A stretch of DNA of 64,000 nt. It comes from JBOFSQ01 sp051651625. GTDB lineage: Bacteria > Planctomycetota > Planctomycetia > Pirellulales > Thermoguttaceae. Both the position numbers and the translations under genes were made by a program. This document shows, in pieces, positions 1-7,586 of this stretch (its first letter is position 1; every line of letters starts with the position of its first letter). The stretch is taken from NCBI GenBank assembly GCA_051651625.1, contig JBOFSQ010000021.1:19253-83252 (forward strand). Direction: 5' to 3'. The notes under the pieces were generated by a model. That model was not told the DNA's origin, did not search any database, and was given only the letters and a program-made list of their open reading frames with translations.

Positions 1-373
1 CGATCTCGTCTACACCACTCATCATCTCGTCAATCGACTTCGATGCAAAAATTGCGTCGAACTCGGCTTCGAGATCGTCCCCCATTTTTCCACGTCGTCG
101 CGGTACGGGAACTTTTTCTCGCGGCGGCTGCGGAACCGGCGGCGATGTTGACGACGATGCGTCAACGTCTTCACGATCTTCGTGAACGGAAGATTTCGGC
201 GCAACCGTCTTCTCGTTCACGACGGACGCATCGGCAACTTCGCTCGTCGCGCGTTCGTCGTCGCCGTGTGCCTTCGCGTGCTGCGAACCGCGCGCCGCAA
301 CATCACGCTGCGTTGTACGCACCGCTGAATCACGCTGCGAACCAATCAAGATTGAGTGTTTGAATTCGGTCAC
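1..373 (-). CDS. Unknown acidic/Ser-Pro-rich protein, 5' part only
   Basis: An open frame runs without a stop from a GTG at 373 to the window edge, giving the first 124 residues of a longer protein. It begins MTEFKHSILIGSQRDS, continues through a low-complexity stretch rich in Ser, Pro, Glu and Asp, and reaches a more ordered segment containing KMGDDLEAEFDAIFAS. The start lies only 5 bases after the tsf stop, and GGAGG inside the last tsf codons can serve as its ribosome binding site, so it is probably co-translated with rpsB-tsf. The Asp/Glu-rich linker followed by a DLEAEF-type segment is reminiscent of N-termini of planctomycete S1-domain proteins, but no S1 domain is inside the window, so function is left open. 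Confidence 0.6.
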   Translation of the reverse strand, partial: MTEFKHSILIGSQRDSAVRTTQRDVAARGSQHAKAHGDDERATSEVADASVVNEKTVAPKSSVHEDREDVDASSSTSPPVPQPPREKVPVPRRRGKMGDDLEAEFDAIFASKSIDEMMSGVDEI

Positions 374-378
374 GGGCT

Positions 379-1212
379 TCACTTGCCTCCCAAAATCCAG
401 TGAACCATCGACTTGATGGCGATCTTTCCGTCGGTGCAAACTTGTTGCACCGTTTTGGTCGCGTCTTTGACGAACGGCTGATCGAGCAAGCAACTCTCCG
501 CAAGGAACGTCTTCATCTTGCCATCGACGATCTTGGCGATGATGTTGTCGGGCTTGCCGGCGTTGTTGGCCTTGGCCTCTTCGGTGATCGCCTCGCGTTC
601 TTTGGCGACGACTGCTTGGTCGATGTCGGCAGCACTGATCGCACGCGGCTTCATCGACGCGACGTGCATGCAGATGTCGCGGGCAAGAGCGGTGTCGTCA
701 CCTTCGATGGCGACGATGACACCAACAGCAGCGTTGTGGTGGACGTAACTGCCGCACTTTTCAACGCAACGTAGTATCCGTTTGAAGCTAAACTTCTCGC
801 GGATTTTGTTGACGAGGTCGTCGTATTCTTGCTGGAGTGTCGTTCCGGGTTTGTTTGGCGATGGTTGCGACAGAAGTTCTTCAGGCGTCTTCGCACCCGG
901 CCCAGTCGCAAGCTGTTTTGCAAGACCGTTAGCAAGAGCAATGAACTCGTCGTTGCTCGCCACCGGTGACGACTCGCAGAGAAGTTCGACCATCGCCGTG
1001 GTGCCAGTCTTTGGATCGGTGAAGACGGCGATGCGTCCGGCGTCGGTCTCGCGGTCGGCGCGTTTTTCGGTCGTCTTCTTTCCGGCCTTGCGGAGAATTT
1101 CGATGGCGGCGTCTTCGTTGCCTTCGGCCTCTTGCAACGCCTTCTTGCATTCCATCATCGGCAAACCTGTACGATCACGAAACGCCTTCACTTGTGCAGC
1201 AGTAATTTCCAT
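379..1212 (-). CDS. tsf: Elongation factor Ts
   Basis: Guanine-nucleotide exchange factor for EF-Tu in cytoplasmic translation. The 277-residue product is of usual EF-Ts length. The N-terminal UBA-like domain carries TGLPMMECKKALQEA (about residues 13-27), and the second signature ELLCESSPVASNDEF lies near residue 80. The start MEITAAQVK was chosen because AAGGA lies 9 bases upstream. A longer frame to 1296 only translates the GGATTCC repeat and was discarded. It follows rpsB on the same strand, the common bacterial order, but with a 276-bp repeat-filled gap between them. The next gene starts 5 bases downstream. Confidence 0.97.
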   Translation of the reverse strand: MEITAAQVKAFRDRTGLPMMECKKALQEAEGNEDAAIEILRKAGKKTTEKRADRETDAGRIAVFTDPKTGTTAMVELLCESSPVASNDEFIALANGLAKQLATGPGAKTPEELLSQPSPNKPGTTLQQEYDDLVNKIREKFSFKRILRCVEKCGSYVHHNAAVGVIVAIEGDDTALARDICMHVASMKPRAISAADIDQAVVAKEREAITEEAKANNAGKPDNIIAKIVDGKMKTFLAESCLLDQPFVKDATKTVQQVCTDGKIAIKSMVHWILGGK

Positions 1213-1267
1213 TGGGGTATTTTCCTTGTTTTCGGTTGGTGGTTGTGTGAACGATGTTGACGTGCAT

Positions 1268-1298
1268 CCGTCATTCCCGCAAAAGCGGGAATCCATCC
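1268..1298. repeat. GGATTCC-type palindromic repeat
   Basis: A short imperfect hairpin with arms of the type GGATTCCCGC / GCGGGAATGACGG. Relatives occur at 1441-1469, 2981-3018, 3054-3079, 40536-40570 and 44263-44294. It sits between rpsB and tsf and is read through by the spurious N-terminal extension of tsf. Confidence 0.85.
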
Positions 1299-1336
1299 TG
1301 ATCGCACTTCATTGACGCGGCGTTCGCTCTCACGCT

Positions 1337-1403
1337 GGCACTCGCTTACGCTTCGTGTTCTTATACGTTACGCCAATAAGAACACGAAGCGTAAGCGAGT
1401 GCC
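1337..1403. repeat. Long perfect hairpin of the ACTCGCTTACGC family
   Basis: Two inverted arms of 27 bases begin GGCACTCGCTTACG and end CGTAAGCGAGTGCC, around a 13-base loop. The same hairpin occurs at 40435-40497. In both places a GGATTCC hairpin follows at a similar distance, so the two form one composite element of about 130 bp. It lies between rpsB and tsf and could influence read-through, but no U-tract follows, so it is not called a terminator. Confidence 0.85.
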
Positions 1404-1440
1404 CAAAAGGACGGACGCAGCGTCCACGAATTGCTGTGAG

Positions 1441-1469
1441 GATGGATTCCCGCCTGCGCTGGAATGATG
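1441..1469. repeat. GGATTCC-type palindromic repeat
   Basis: Second GGATTCC hairpin in the rpsB-tsf gap, with slightly decayed arms (GGATTCCCGC and a mismatched GGAATGATG). It forms the right half of the composite element that starts at 1337. Confidence 0.8.
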
Positions 1470-1488
1470 AAGCGCGGCGCGATGTCGC

Positions 1489-2199
1489 CTATTCCTTCGC
1501 TGCGTTTGACTCTTTCTTTCCTTCGATGATGGAGTCGGCGAGGCAGCGCAGGAGCAGTTCGATTGAACGGATCGAGTCGTCGTTGCCGGGGATCGGTAGA
1601 TCGACGAGGTCGGGATCGGAATCGGTGTCGATGATGGCGACGGTGGTGATACCGAGTTTACGCGCCTCGAAGATCGCGTTCTTTTCCTTCTTGGGATCGA
1701 CGACGATCATACATTCGGGGAAGCGGTTCATGTGGCGAATGCCGTTGAGATTGCGGTACATCTTTTTGTACTCGCGGTCGAGCGACGCCTGCATCTTTTT
1801 CGAGTACGACGCAAGCAATGCTTCGTCTGTACGAATGCGTTCGAGTTCTTCGAGACGCGAAAGTCGGCTGCGGACAGTGCGGAAGTTTGTCAGTGCGCCA
1901 CCGAGCCAGCGTTCGCTGACATAAGGCATTCCGGCACGTTCGGCCTCTTGCGAGACAGCTTCTTTGGCCTGCCGTTTGGTCCCGACAAACAGGACGAGAC
2001 TCCCCTGCGCGACGACCTGCTTGAGGTACTTTTGTGCGCGGAGAATACCACGCACCGTCTCGCGGACATCAATGATGTGAATCAGTTTGCGACGCCCGTA
2101 GACGTAGGGTCGCATCTTGGGGTTCCAGAGACTCGCACGGTGCCCAAGATGGACACCAGCATCAATGAGTTCTTGGATCGAGAGTGGAGCATTCGCCAT
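1489..2199 (-). CDS. rpsB: 30S ribosomal protein S2
   Basis: Small-subunit ribosomal protein S2, 236 residues. Characteristic segments are GVHLGHRASLWNPKMRPYV near the N-terminus, ERWLGGALTNF near residue 105, and DSDPDLVDLPIPGNDDS near the C-terminus. The start MANAPLSIQ was chosen because AAAGGA lies 8 bases upstream; the 12-residue longer frame has no such site. It is the first gene of rpsB-tsf. The 265-bp gap upstream to the divergent gene at 2465 should hold its promoter, but no box is clear enough to name. Confidence 0.97.
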   Translation of the reverse strand: MANAPLSIQELIDAGVHLGHRASLWNPKMRPYVYGRRKLIHIIDVRETVRGILRAQKYLKQVVAQGSLVLFVGTKRQAKEAVSQEAERAGMPYVSERWLGGALTNFRTVRSRLSRLEELERIRTDEALLASYSKKMQASLDREYKKMYRNLNGIRHMNRFPECMIVVDPKKEKNAIFEARKLGITTVAIIDTDSDPDLVDLPIPGNDDSIRSIELLLRCLADSIIEGKKESNAAKE

Positions 2200-2464
2200 T
2201 AGCTCAGTCCTTTCTACCACTTCATCGCACGTCAACAGTGCTGACGTTTCCGTGGCGTTGGCGTTTTTTCGCAGCGTAAGTTATTCCGCACTTCTCTCCG
2301 CCGCGACAAGAAGAGAAGGCGTCCGCCCAAACGAGAACGGGGCACGGATTCTACAGGGGTAGTGAAAACCGTCAAGGGTACCCCGCTTGACTTCGCCGCA
2401 GTTTTTGCAAGAATGGGCATAAGTTTCGTTCACCTACTTGAGACCGACGTTCGCAAAAAACGCA

Positions 2465-2899
2465 ATGATCGACGTTCAAACACCGCAAATATCTATTCTT
2501 CTCGATGGTCGTGGACGGCGGCTCTACTTTCCGCGCGAGACGCTCTCCGGTGAATATCGCCTCGGACACGTCGGCGGAAATGAAATCCACGCCGTCGAAC
2601 TTTCCGTGTTGTGGCAGACCGAAGGAAAAGGGAACGACGATATGGGAGTCCACATGTTTACGCGACGAGTTTCGCGGCGCGGCGACTGGATCGATCCCTA
2701 CACAATCTCACGTTTTCACACGCAACTCCCAGAAACTCCGCTCTCATACATCGGTTCGATCATCAAAATAAACTGGTACGTCCGCGTTCGCCTCTTTCTC
2801 CACAGCGGCGAGGAAGTGGTCGAGGCGCAGCCATTTCGGCTCGGTAATCTCCCCGATGTGAGACTGGTGAAACCAGCGAACTTTCGTTCAATCGGTTGA
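2465..2899 (+). CDS. Conserved hypothetical protein, beta-rich
   Basis: A 144-residue protein of alternating beta-type segments, with no signal peptide, membrane segment or recognisable catalytic motif. Landmarks are ILLDGRGRRLYFPRETLSGE near the start, IHAVELSVLWQTEGKGNDD, and WYVRVRLFLHSGEEVVEAQP near the end. The pattern of short strands with a carboxy-terminal RVRLFL segment resembles arrestin-like or immunoglobulin-like folds, but this is only an impression. ATG at 2465 is used; an in-frame TTG at 2438 is possible and neither has a good Shine-Dalgarno sequence. Stands alone between rpsB and a repeat-rich gap. Confidence 0.7.
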   Translation: MIDVQTPQISILLDGRGRRLYFPRETLSGEYRLGHVGGNEIHAVELSVLWQTEGKGNDDMGVHMFTRRVSRRGDWIDPYTISRFHTQLPETPLSYIGSIIKINWYVRVRLFLHSGEEVVEAQPFRLGNLPDVRLVKPANFRSIG

Positions 2900-2980
2900 C
2901 GTTCGCGGTTGCGAAGTCTGTGCGAGTGTGACGAAAATCTGTCGCCGTACATTTTTGACGCGACGATGGAATAGAGACGC

Positions 2981-3018
2981 GATTCCCGTCGTTCCCGTTT
3001 GCGTGGGAATGACGATGC
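2981..3018. repeat. Degenerate GGATTCC-type repeat
   Basis: Contains GATTCCCGTCGTTCCCG and GTGGGAATGACGATG. It looks like a partly duplicated and decayed hairpin of the GGATTCC family, 36 bp before a better copy at 3054. Confidence 0.6.
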
Positions 3019-3053
3019 AATGTGTGCAATTACGCTGGTTACGTTTTCCCTTT

Positions 3054-3079
3054 AGATTCCTGCCTACGCAGGAATGACG
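3054..3079. repeat. GGATTCC-type palindromic repeat
   Basis: Hairpin AGATTCCTGCC / GCAGGAATGACG, ending 8 bases before the start codon of the gene at 3088. It therefore occupies the 5' leader of that gene, including the region where a ribosome binding site would be expected. Confidence 0.8.
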
Positions 3080-3087
3080 AAACAACC

Positions 3088-4263
3088 ATGAAACGTCTTT
3101 TTCTTGCGATGTTCGTTGCGGCGGTGTCACCGTTTTTTGTTCAGGCCCAGAGCGACTACACCGCCGAAGGGTGGAAGACGCCGGTGTTGCCATCGACGCT
3201 CATTGTCGTTCCGCCGAGTGTGGAATACAACGAAACGGCGAACCGCGCCGACTTCGTTGAACTTCTGGAGACGCTGCCGAATGTACCGGCGTCGCTGGCT
3301 AATGACGTTCGTTTCCAAAAAGAGACGTGGGCGAAGGATGTACGTTTCAATCGTGACGTTTGGTGCTTTGAACTTGCGTTCCGCCCGATTCGCGTCGTGG
3401 CGGTTGACATCCCCAACAAAGACGGCCATCTCGACCGCAAACCGGTTTGGTATATGGTGTATTGTGTCCGCAACGTCGGCGGCGCGGCGATTCAGCAGAC
3501 GGGAGCCGGTGGCCGCACGGAGTTCGTCGTAAAACCGAATCCGGTGAACGGCCTCGTTGGCGGCGGACTCGCATCGAAGTTGAACGAGCCGACGACATAT
3601 CCGATTCAGCACGATGTAACGGTTGAGAAGTGTACTTGCGAATTTTGCACGGAAAACAAAGTGCCGATCAAGATCGTCATCAATGAACTGACGCTCGACA
3701 CGCCACTCAACCTTCGCGGCGAAGCGGGAACTTACCAGCCGCAGCCCATCGACGAAACGAAGCCGCTCCGTTTTGTGCCGCAGTTTGTGCTGGCGAGCGA
3801 CAGGATCGTTACTGCGTCGCAATCTTCGGTCGATCCTGAAACGGGCGAGATTACAAGCACTGAAGAAGTGACTCGCGTCGCCTACACCGATTGCGTAATT
3901 CCGCTGGCACTCGACGTGATCGACAAGCGTGAAGGACGCACCGAACCGCTCGAAACTTCTGTTAGCATTGCGACACGCGACATCGCTGTTGGCGAGTCGG
4001 TCTGGGGCGTAGCGATGTGGACTGACATTCATCCCAAACTCACCAAGTTTTCGGTCTACGTTAGCGGTCTTACGAACGCCTACCGCTGGGAAGACGAGGC
4101 CGGAGTCTATCAAGCTGGTGACGAACCGGGGACAGGTCGCCGAATGCAACGCAAAACCCTCAAAATTAACTGGTGGCGAATGGGAGACGGTTACAAAATC
4201 TCCGAGTCGCAAATCCGTTACGGTTGGGAGGGGGACGTTGACTATGAGTGGGTTTACAGGTAG
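3088..4263 (+). CDS. Secreted hypothetical protein
   Basis: A 391-residue protein with a clear Sec signal peptide (MKRLFLAMFVAAVSPFFVQA, cleavage after VQAQ). The mature part is beta-rich, with a Cys pair in KCTCEFCTEN (about residue 185) and a C-terminal stretch full of Trp and Tyr. No enzyme motif was recognised. Its size and composition fit the large pool of uncharacterised planctomycete exported proteins. The true start is the ATG at 3088; the frame upstream only translates a GGATTCC repeat. The Shine-Dalgarno signal is weak. The downstream genes have their own signals, so an operon is not evident. Confidence 0.75.
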   Translation: MKRLFLAMFVAAVSPFFVQAQSDYTAEGWKTPVLPSTLIVVPPSVEYNETANRADFVELLETLPNVPASLANDVRFQKETWAKDVRFNRDVWCFELAFRPIRVVAVDIPNKDGHLDRKPVWYMVYCVRNVGGAAIQQTGAGGRTEFVVKPNPVNGLVGGGLASKLNEPTTYPIQHDVTVEKCTCEFCTENKVPIKIVINELTLDTPLNLRGEAGTYQPQPIDETKPLRFVPQFVLASDRIVTASQSSVDPETGEITSTEEVTRVAYTDCVIPLALDVIDKREGRTEPLETSVSIATRDIAVGESVWGVAMWTDIHPKLTKFSVYVSGLTNAYRWEDEAGVYQAGDEPGTGRRMQRKTLKINWWRMGDGYKISESQIRYGWEGDVDYEWVYR

Positions 4264-4320
4264 AATCCCACCTGGTGTTGGTTGAACGGTGTGGGCCATC
4301 ATTGCGAGTGGGGGTGTTCC

Positions 4321-4770
4321 ATGTCGTTTTCTGAATCGCGTCGGTCCGGTTTGGAGTGTCTGGCGGTCAACCCAACAGATGGCAAAACGGACTTGTTGTT
4401 GACGCTCTCAATCGATAAAGTTAAGAGTCTGCAAAGGCGTGCGAACGTGGCCGACGTGTATCGAGTGCAGTTGGTGCGTTCCGTGTTGGATAGTCCGACA
4501 GCTATATTTCAAGGGATTCGGTTTGAAGACGACGAGCGACATACCTGTGACCGTCCGGGTTGGTTGTGCTATTGTGGGTTGCCAACCAAGGATTACACTT
4601 CAAGCGGTGCCGAAATCAATCCGCCACCCAAAAAAGTTTTCCTCGCATTCGTCAACGACGAGCACATTGTTTACAACTGGGGATGGGAACGAGCCGATCT
4701 CGACGCTTGGGAAAGCGGATTATACTTCCCCAAGGAACATCGGAGACGTTTTCAGGAAAGGGTATTATGA
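4321..4770 (+). CDS. Hypothetical protein, first gene of an overlapping pair
   Basis: A 149-residue soluble protein. The most conserved-looking part is the second half: RPGWLCYCGLPTKDYTSSG, followed by PPKKVFLAFVNDEHIVYNWG and an acidic/aromatic tail. The Trp-Cys-Tyr-Cys segment could bind metal, but only two Cys are present there. It starts at ATG 4321 with a G-rich stretch (GGGGGTG) upstream. Its stop overlaps the start of the next gene (ATGA), so the two are translationally coupled. Possible roles include a two-gene accessory module (toxin/immunity-like), but no family was recognised. Confidence 0.65.
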   Translation: MSFSESRRSGLECLAVNPTDGKTDLLLTLSIDKVKSLQRRANVADVYRVQLVRSVLDSPTAIFQGIRFEDDERHTCDRPGWLCYCGLPTKDYTSSGAEINPPPKKVFLAFVNDEHIVYNWGWERADLDAWESGLYFPKEHRRRFQERVL

Positions 4771-5204
4771 CCATTTTGTCTGGCCCTGCATTTGTCGAAC
4801 GCCTCTTTGAAGTTGTGGGAGAGCCGGTCGCCGAATTCCAACCATTCGCGTTTCACAACACGGATGGTGACTGCATAGAGTTTTTCGTCTCACCGGAAGA
4901 CTATTTTGCAGAGCGCATCGACGATTACCTGACACTCTATCTTGACCTTGATACCGAGCAGGTTGTCGGCTTTGTAGTGAAAAACGTCAAGCGGATTCTC
5001 GCTGACCTTGCATGCAAAAAGGCGGCTTTGGCTTTCGTGGTTGACGACGGACGCGTGCGGCTTCGCAGTCTCTTCGTTGCGATTTTTTCCGACAGTAAAC
5101 TTGAGGCCCGAAAGCAAGATATTATCGTTCGTGAATACAGCAAGGTCGTCAACATCGCCGAATCATATCACCTCGACGAAATTGAACTTCTTGCTATAGC
5201 GTGA
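4767..5204 (+). CDS. Hypothetical protein, second gene of an overlapping pair
   Basis: A 145-residue soluble, acidic protein starting at an ATG that overlaps the previous stop by 4 bases, with AGGAAAGGG just upstream. The middle part, DDYLTLYLDLDTEQVVGFVV followed by KNVKRIL, has the look of DUF2283-like small domains (a Tyr/Asp strand, then a Gly-hydrophobic strand), but the match is weak. The C-terminal half is alpha-helical. Function unknown; co-translation with the upstream gene suggests that the two products act together. Confidence 0.65.
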   Translation: MTILSGPAFVERLFEVVGEPVAEFQPFAFHNTDGDCIEFFVSPEDYFAERIDDYLTLYLDLDTEQVVGFVVKNVKRILADLACKKAALAFVVDDGRVRLRSLFVAIFSDSKLEARKQDIIVREYSKVVNIAESYHLDEIELLAIA

Positions 5205-5289
5205 GTTTTTTGTTGGAACAGTTGGTACGCGGCACGAAAAGTTGAGCCGCGCAGTCTACAATGATTGAAGAAAGAAAGAAGAGGTATTT

Positions 5290-5562
5290 ATGGCCCATAA
5301 AAAAGGACAGGGTTCGAGTCGCAACGGTCGTGATTCGAACGGTCAGCGGCGTGGTGTGAAGGTTTACGGTGGTCAGGCGATTCGTGCTGGCGGAATTATC
5401 GTCCGGCAAGTCGGGACGAAGTTTCACCCCGGCACTGGCGTCGGACTCGGCAGCGACTTTACGATCTATGCGGTCGTCGATGGATATGTCCATTTCGACA
5501 AACTGGGGCGTCGTGTAAACGTCGTAGCGACTGATCCGAACAAGGTTGCCGTCGCCAACTGA
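5290..5562 (+). CDS. rpmA: 50S ribosomal protein L27
   Basis: A 90-residue large-subunit protein whose N-terminus reaches the peptidyl-transferase centre. It shows the family signature MAHKKGQGSSRNGRDSNGQR, then GGQAIRAGGIIVRQ and FHPGTGVGLGSDFTI. A GAAGAGG site lies 5-6 bases upstream of the ATG. Unlike most bacteria, rplU (L21) is not directly upstream; that place is taken by the unknown pair at 4321-5204. It is followed 30 bp later by obg, the usual partner. Confidence 0.97.
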   Translation: MAHKKGQGSSRNGRDSNGQRRGVKVYGGQAIRAGGIIVRQVGTKFHPGTGVGLGSDFTIYAVVDGYVHFDKLGRRVNVVATDPNKVAVAN

Positions 5563-5592
5563 CGTTGACGGTTCCTAGAGAGGCGCGGCAAC

Positions 5593-6609
5593 GTGTTTGT
5601 AGACGAGATTGAAATCGAGGTCGAGGCGGGCAAAGGCGGTGACGGTTGTGTCAGCTTCCGCCGAGAGAAGTATGTACCGCGCGGCGGCCCCGATGGCGGA
5701 GATGGTGGCCGTGGTGGCGACGTTATTCTCCGTGCCATCGAGGGGCTTGACACGCTGGTCGATCTGTCGCAGCGTATGCACTGGAACGCATCGCCCGGTA
5801 CTGCGGGGCGCGGTGCAAAACGGCACGGTGCGCACGGGGATGATTTGGTAATTGATGTCCCCGTTGGAACGCTCGTCTACGACGCGGCGCATTCACTCTT
5901 GCTCAAAGACCTCACAAAAGTTGACGACAAAGTCGTCGTCTGTCGCGGTGGACGCGGTGGTCAGGGGAACGTCCGGTTCAAAACTGCAACTGATCGCGCA
6001 CCACGACACGCTACGCCCGGCGACGATGGTGAACTGCGACGACTGCGACTCGAACTCAAGATGATCGCCGATGTCGGTCTTGTCGGTAAGCCGAACGCTG
6101 GGAAGAGTACGCTTTTGAGTCGTCTTTCGCGTGCGCGGCCTGCAATCGCATCGTATCCGTTCACGACGAAACACCCGCACCTTGGAATCGTGCAAATTGG
6201 TTATGATCGTTCGTTCGTGATGGCCGACATTCCGGGGCTGATTGAGGGAGCGAGTCGCGGTATCGGTTTGGGGCACGACTTCTTGAGACACGTTCAGCGG
6301 ACTCGCGTTCTTGTTCATCTCGTCGAACCGTGTCCGCAAGACGGTACTGATCCGCTTACCAACTACGACACGATTCGTCACGAACTAGCGACGTTTGATA
6401 CAGCTCTTGCCGCGCGGCCCGAAATTGTTGTCGTGACGAAGGGCGAACTCCCCGAAGCACCCCTCGTCCGCGACGCTCTCGCCGCGCGAACGCAGCGTGA
6501 CATCCTTCTCATCTCTGCCGTAACAGGCGAAGGACTGCAACAGCTCACCCACACCATCGCCGCGATTCTCGCCGAAGCAAGCAAATCTGAATCAGAGCAC
6601 GAAGCGTAA
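5593..6609 (+). CDS. obg: Obg-family GTPase CgtA/ObgE
   Basis: Ribosome-associated GTPase involved in 50S assembly and stress control; 338 residues. The glycine-rich Obg fold occupies about residues 1-158 (GKGGDGCVSFRREKYVPRGG). The G domain begins with GLVGKPNAGKSTLLSRLSRA (P-loop), then YPFTTKHPHLG (switch I) and ADIPGLIEGAS (G3). NKxD is changed to VTKGE-like sequence (VVVTKGELPEAP). It starts at GTG 5593 with AGAGG upstream. The last codons (Glu-His-Glu-Ala-stop) coincide with a copy of the interspersed repeat CACGAAGCGTAAGCGAGTG, so the repeat supplies the stop codon and the extreme C-terminus. Confidence 0.95.
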   Translation: MFVDEIEIEVEAGKGGDGCVSFRREKYVPRGGPDGGDGGRGGDVILRAIEGLDTLVDLSQRMHWNASPGTAGRGAKRHGAHGDDLVIDVPVGTLVYDAAHSLLLKDLTKVDDKVVVCRGGRGGQGNVRFKTATDRAPRHATPGDDGELRRLRLELKMIADVGLVGKPNAGKSTLLSRLSRARPAIASYPFTTKHPHLGIVQIGYDRSFVMADIPGLIEGASRGIGLGHDFLRHVQRTRVLVHLVEPCPQDGTDPLTNYDTIRHELATFDTALAARPEIVVVTKGELPEAPLVRDALAARTQRDILLISAVTGEGLQQLTHTIAAILAEASKSESEHEA

Positions 6610-6646
6610 GCGAGTGATTGGGTTAGAGCATCATTGTGCATTGTGC

Positions 6647-6836
6647 ATATCTGTCAATTTTTGTAATCGTTCACGCTTCGCATGACGGCATACTTCAATG
6701 GCGGTTCTTTTTCTCACACGAAGGCACAAAGGCACGAAGAGAAGAGAACGCGGAACACGCTGAAAAACGGAAGACGCAGAATGCTGAACTTCCGCGTTAA
6801 AATTCTTCTTTGTGCCTTTTCGCGTATCCGTTGGAT
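6647..6836 (+). repeat. Long interspersed repeat of the CACAAAGGCACGAAG family, copy 1
   Basis: About 190 bp that recurs in inverted orientation at 34318-34525. Shared landmarks in order: CTGTCAATTTTTGT, GCTTCGCATGAC, GGCGGTTCTTTTT, CTCACACGAAGGCACAAAG, an AC-rich core, then a reverse-complementary CTTTGTGCCTTT arm. It can fold into a long hairpin. It fills the gap between obg and the membrane protein gene. Confidence 0.85.
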
Positions 6837-7457
6837 TCAACCGTAAACGGATAAGAATGCACAATACGCACACCACGCAAGAATGGCAACGCCAGCGATG
6901 GCCAGCGGAACAGCAACTCGCCAGCCTCGCCGCGACACCGGCAACGCCTCGCGGAGCGACACTTCAATCTCGCGCCACGTCACTTCTTGCTGCGGAGCGT
7001 GTGTGGCGACGATTACCCCACACCGCGACCACGGCGTGAAGTCGATACAAAACTCTGCACCACGCTCCGGCAAAACCACGCAAGACCCAAGCCATTTGGC
7101 GTCGGGGTCGAGACGACTGACTGCAATTTTGAGAGCCGTGAGCAGATCGTTTCGCCTGATGTTGTACACAACGAGCGACCGAGGGAGACGCCTCACCACC
7201 AGCGAAATCATCATCATTCCGAGCACAACGAAAACGCACCAGAGCGTCGCCGCGCCGACAATCGGTTCCCAAAATGCGAAGGCCCGAACCGGAAAAATTA
7301 ACTTGAACGGCCCAACGGCCAACATTCCAAGCGTCGCAGTTGCGACGAGCCAACGGTCGTATCCGCCCGAAACGACAACACCACGCGACGACATGTTCCG
7401 CAGCGCAATGACGATGAGATAAACGCCAACCGGAGCGAGTGCAACTAAATGTTCCAT
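6837..7457 (-). CDS. Hypothetical membrane protein
   Basis: A 206-residue inner-membrane protein. Four hydrophobic segments can be placed at about residues 3-20, 36-56, 64-88 and 183-204; between the third and fourth lies a soluble domain of about 90 residues (VVYNIRRNDLLTALKIAVSR ... ERGAEFCIDFTPW). No family recognised. The start at ATG 7457 is preferred because the longer frame merely translates the repeat at 7475. No strong Shine-Dalgarno sequence is seen. Convergent with obg; it may share a repeat-separated unit with the DUF1501 gene upstream on the same strand. Confidence 0.65.
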   Translation of the reverse strand: MEHLVALAPVGVYLIVIALRNMSSRGVVVSGGYDRWLVATATLGMLAVGPFKLIFPVRAFAFWEPIVGAATLWCVFVVLGMMMISLVVRRLPRSLVVYNIRRNDLLTALKIAVSRLDPDAKWLGSCVVLPERGAEFCIDFTPWSRCGVIVATHAPQQEVTWREIEVSLREALPVSRRGWRVAVPLAIAGVAILAWCAYCAFLSVYG

Positions 7458-7474
7458 GGTGTAATCAGGTTTGC

Positions 7475-7584
7475 TAGACTTGTTCGGAAACTTACACCCA
7501 CACTGCGGTTCGGCATAGCCGAACCCTCCAAACGCCACGCGGCGTATGGCTGGAGGGTTCGGCTATGCCGAGAACCGGAATTAC
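7475..7584 (+). repeat. TAGACC repeat (MITE-like), copy 1
   Basis: Starts TAGACTTGTTCGGAAAC, then the nested palindrome GGTTCGGCATAGCCGAACC ... GGAGGGTTCGGCTATGCCG, and stops at CCGGAATTAC without the distal CCGAACAGGTCTA end. So it is a right-truncated member of the family whose complete copies are at 31917-32061 and 37719-37863. It abuts the 3' end of the DUF1501 gene. Confidence 0.85.
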
Positions 7585-7586
7585 TT

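Noticed and set aside
1..373. Apparent frameshift in the gene at the left window edge
   Set aside because: On careful codon-by-codon reading the frame is open from GTG 373 to base 1; the first impression was a misread triplet.
1337..1403. Intrinsic terminator between rpsB and tsf
   Set aside because: Strong hairpin but no following T-tract on either strand, and the same hairpin occurs at 40435 as part of a repeat element.
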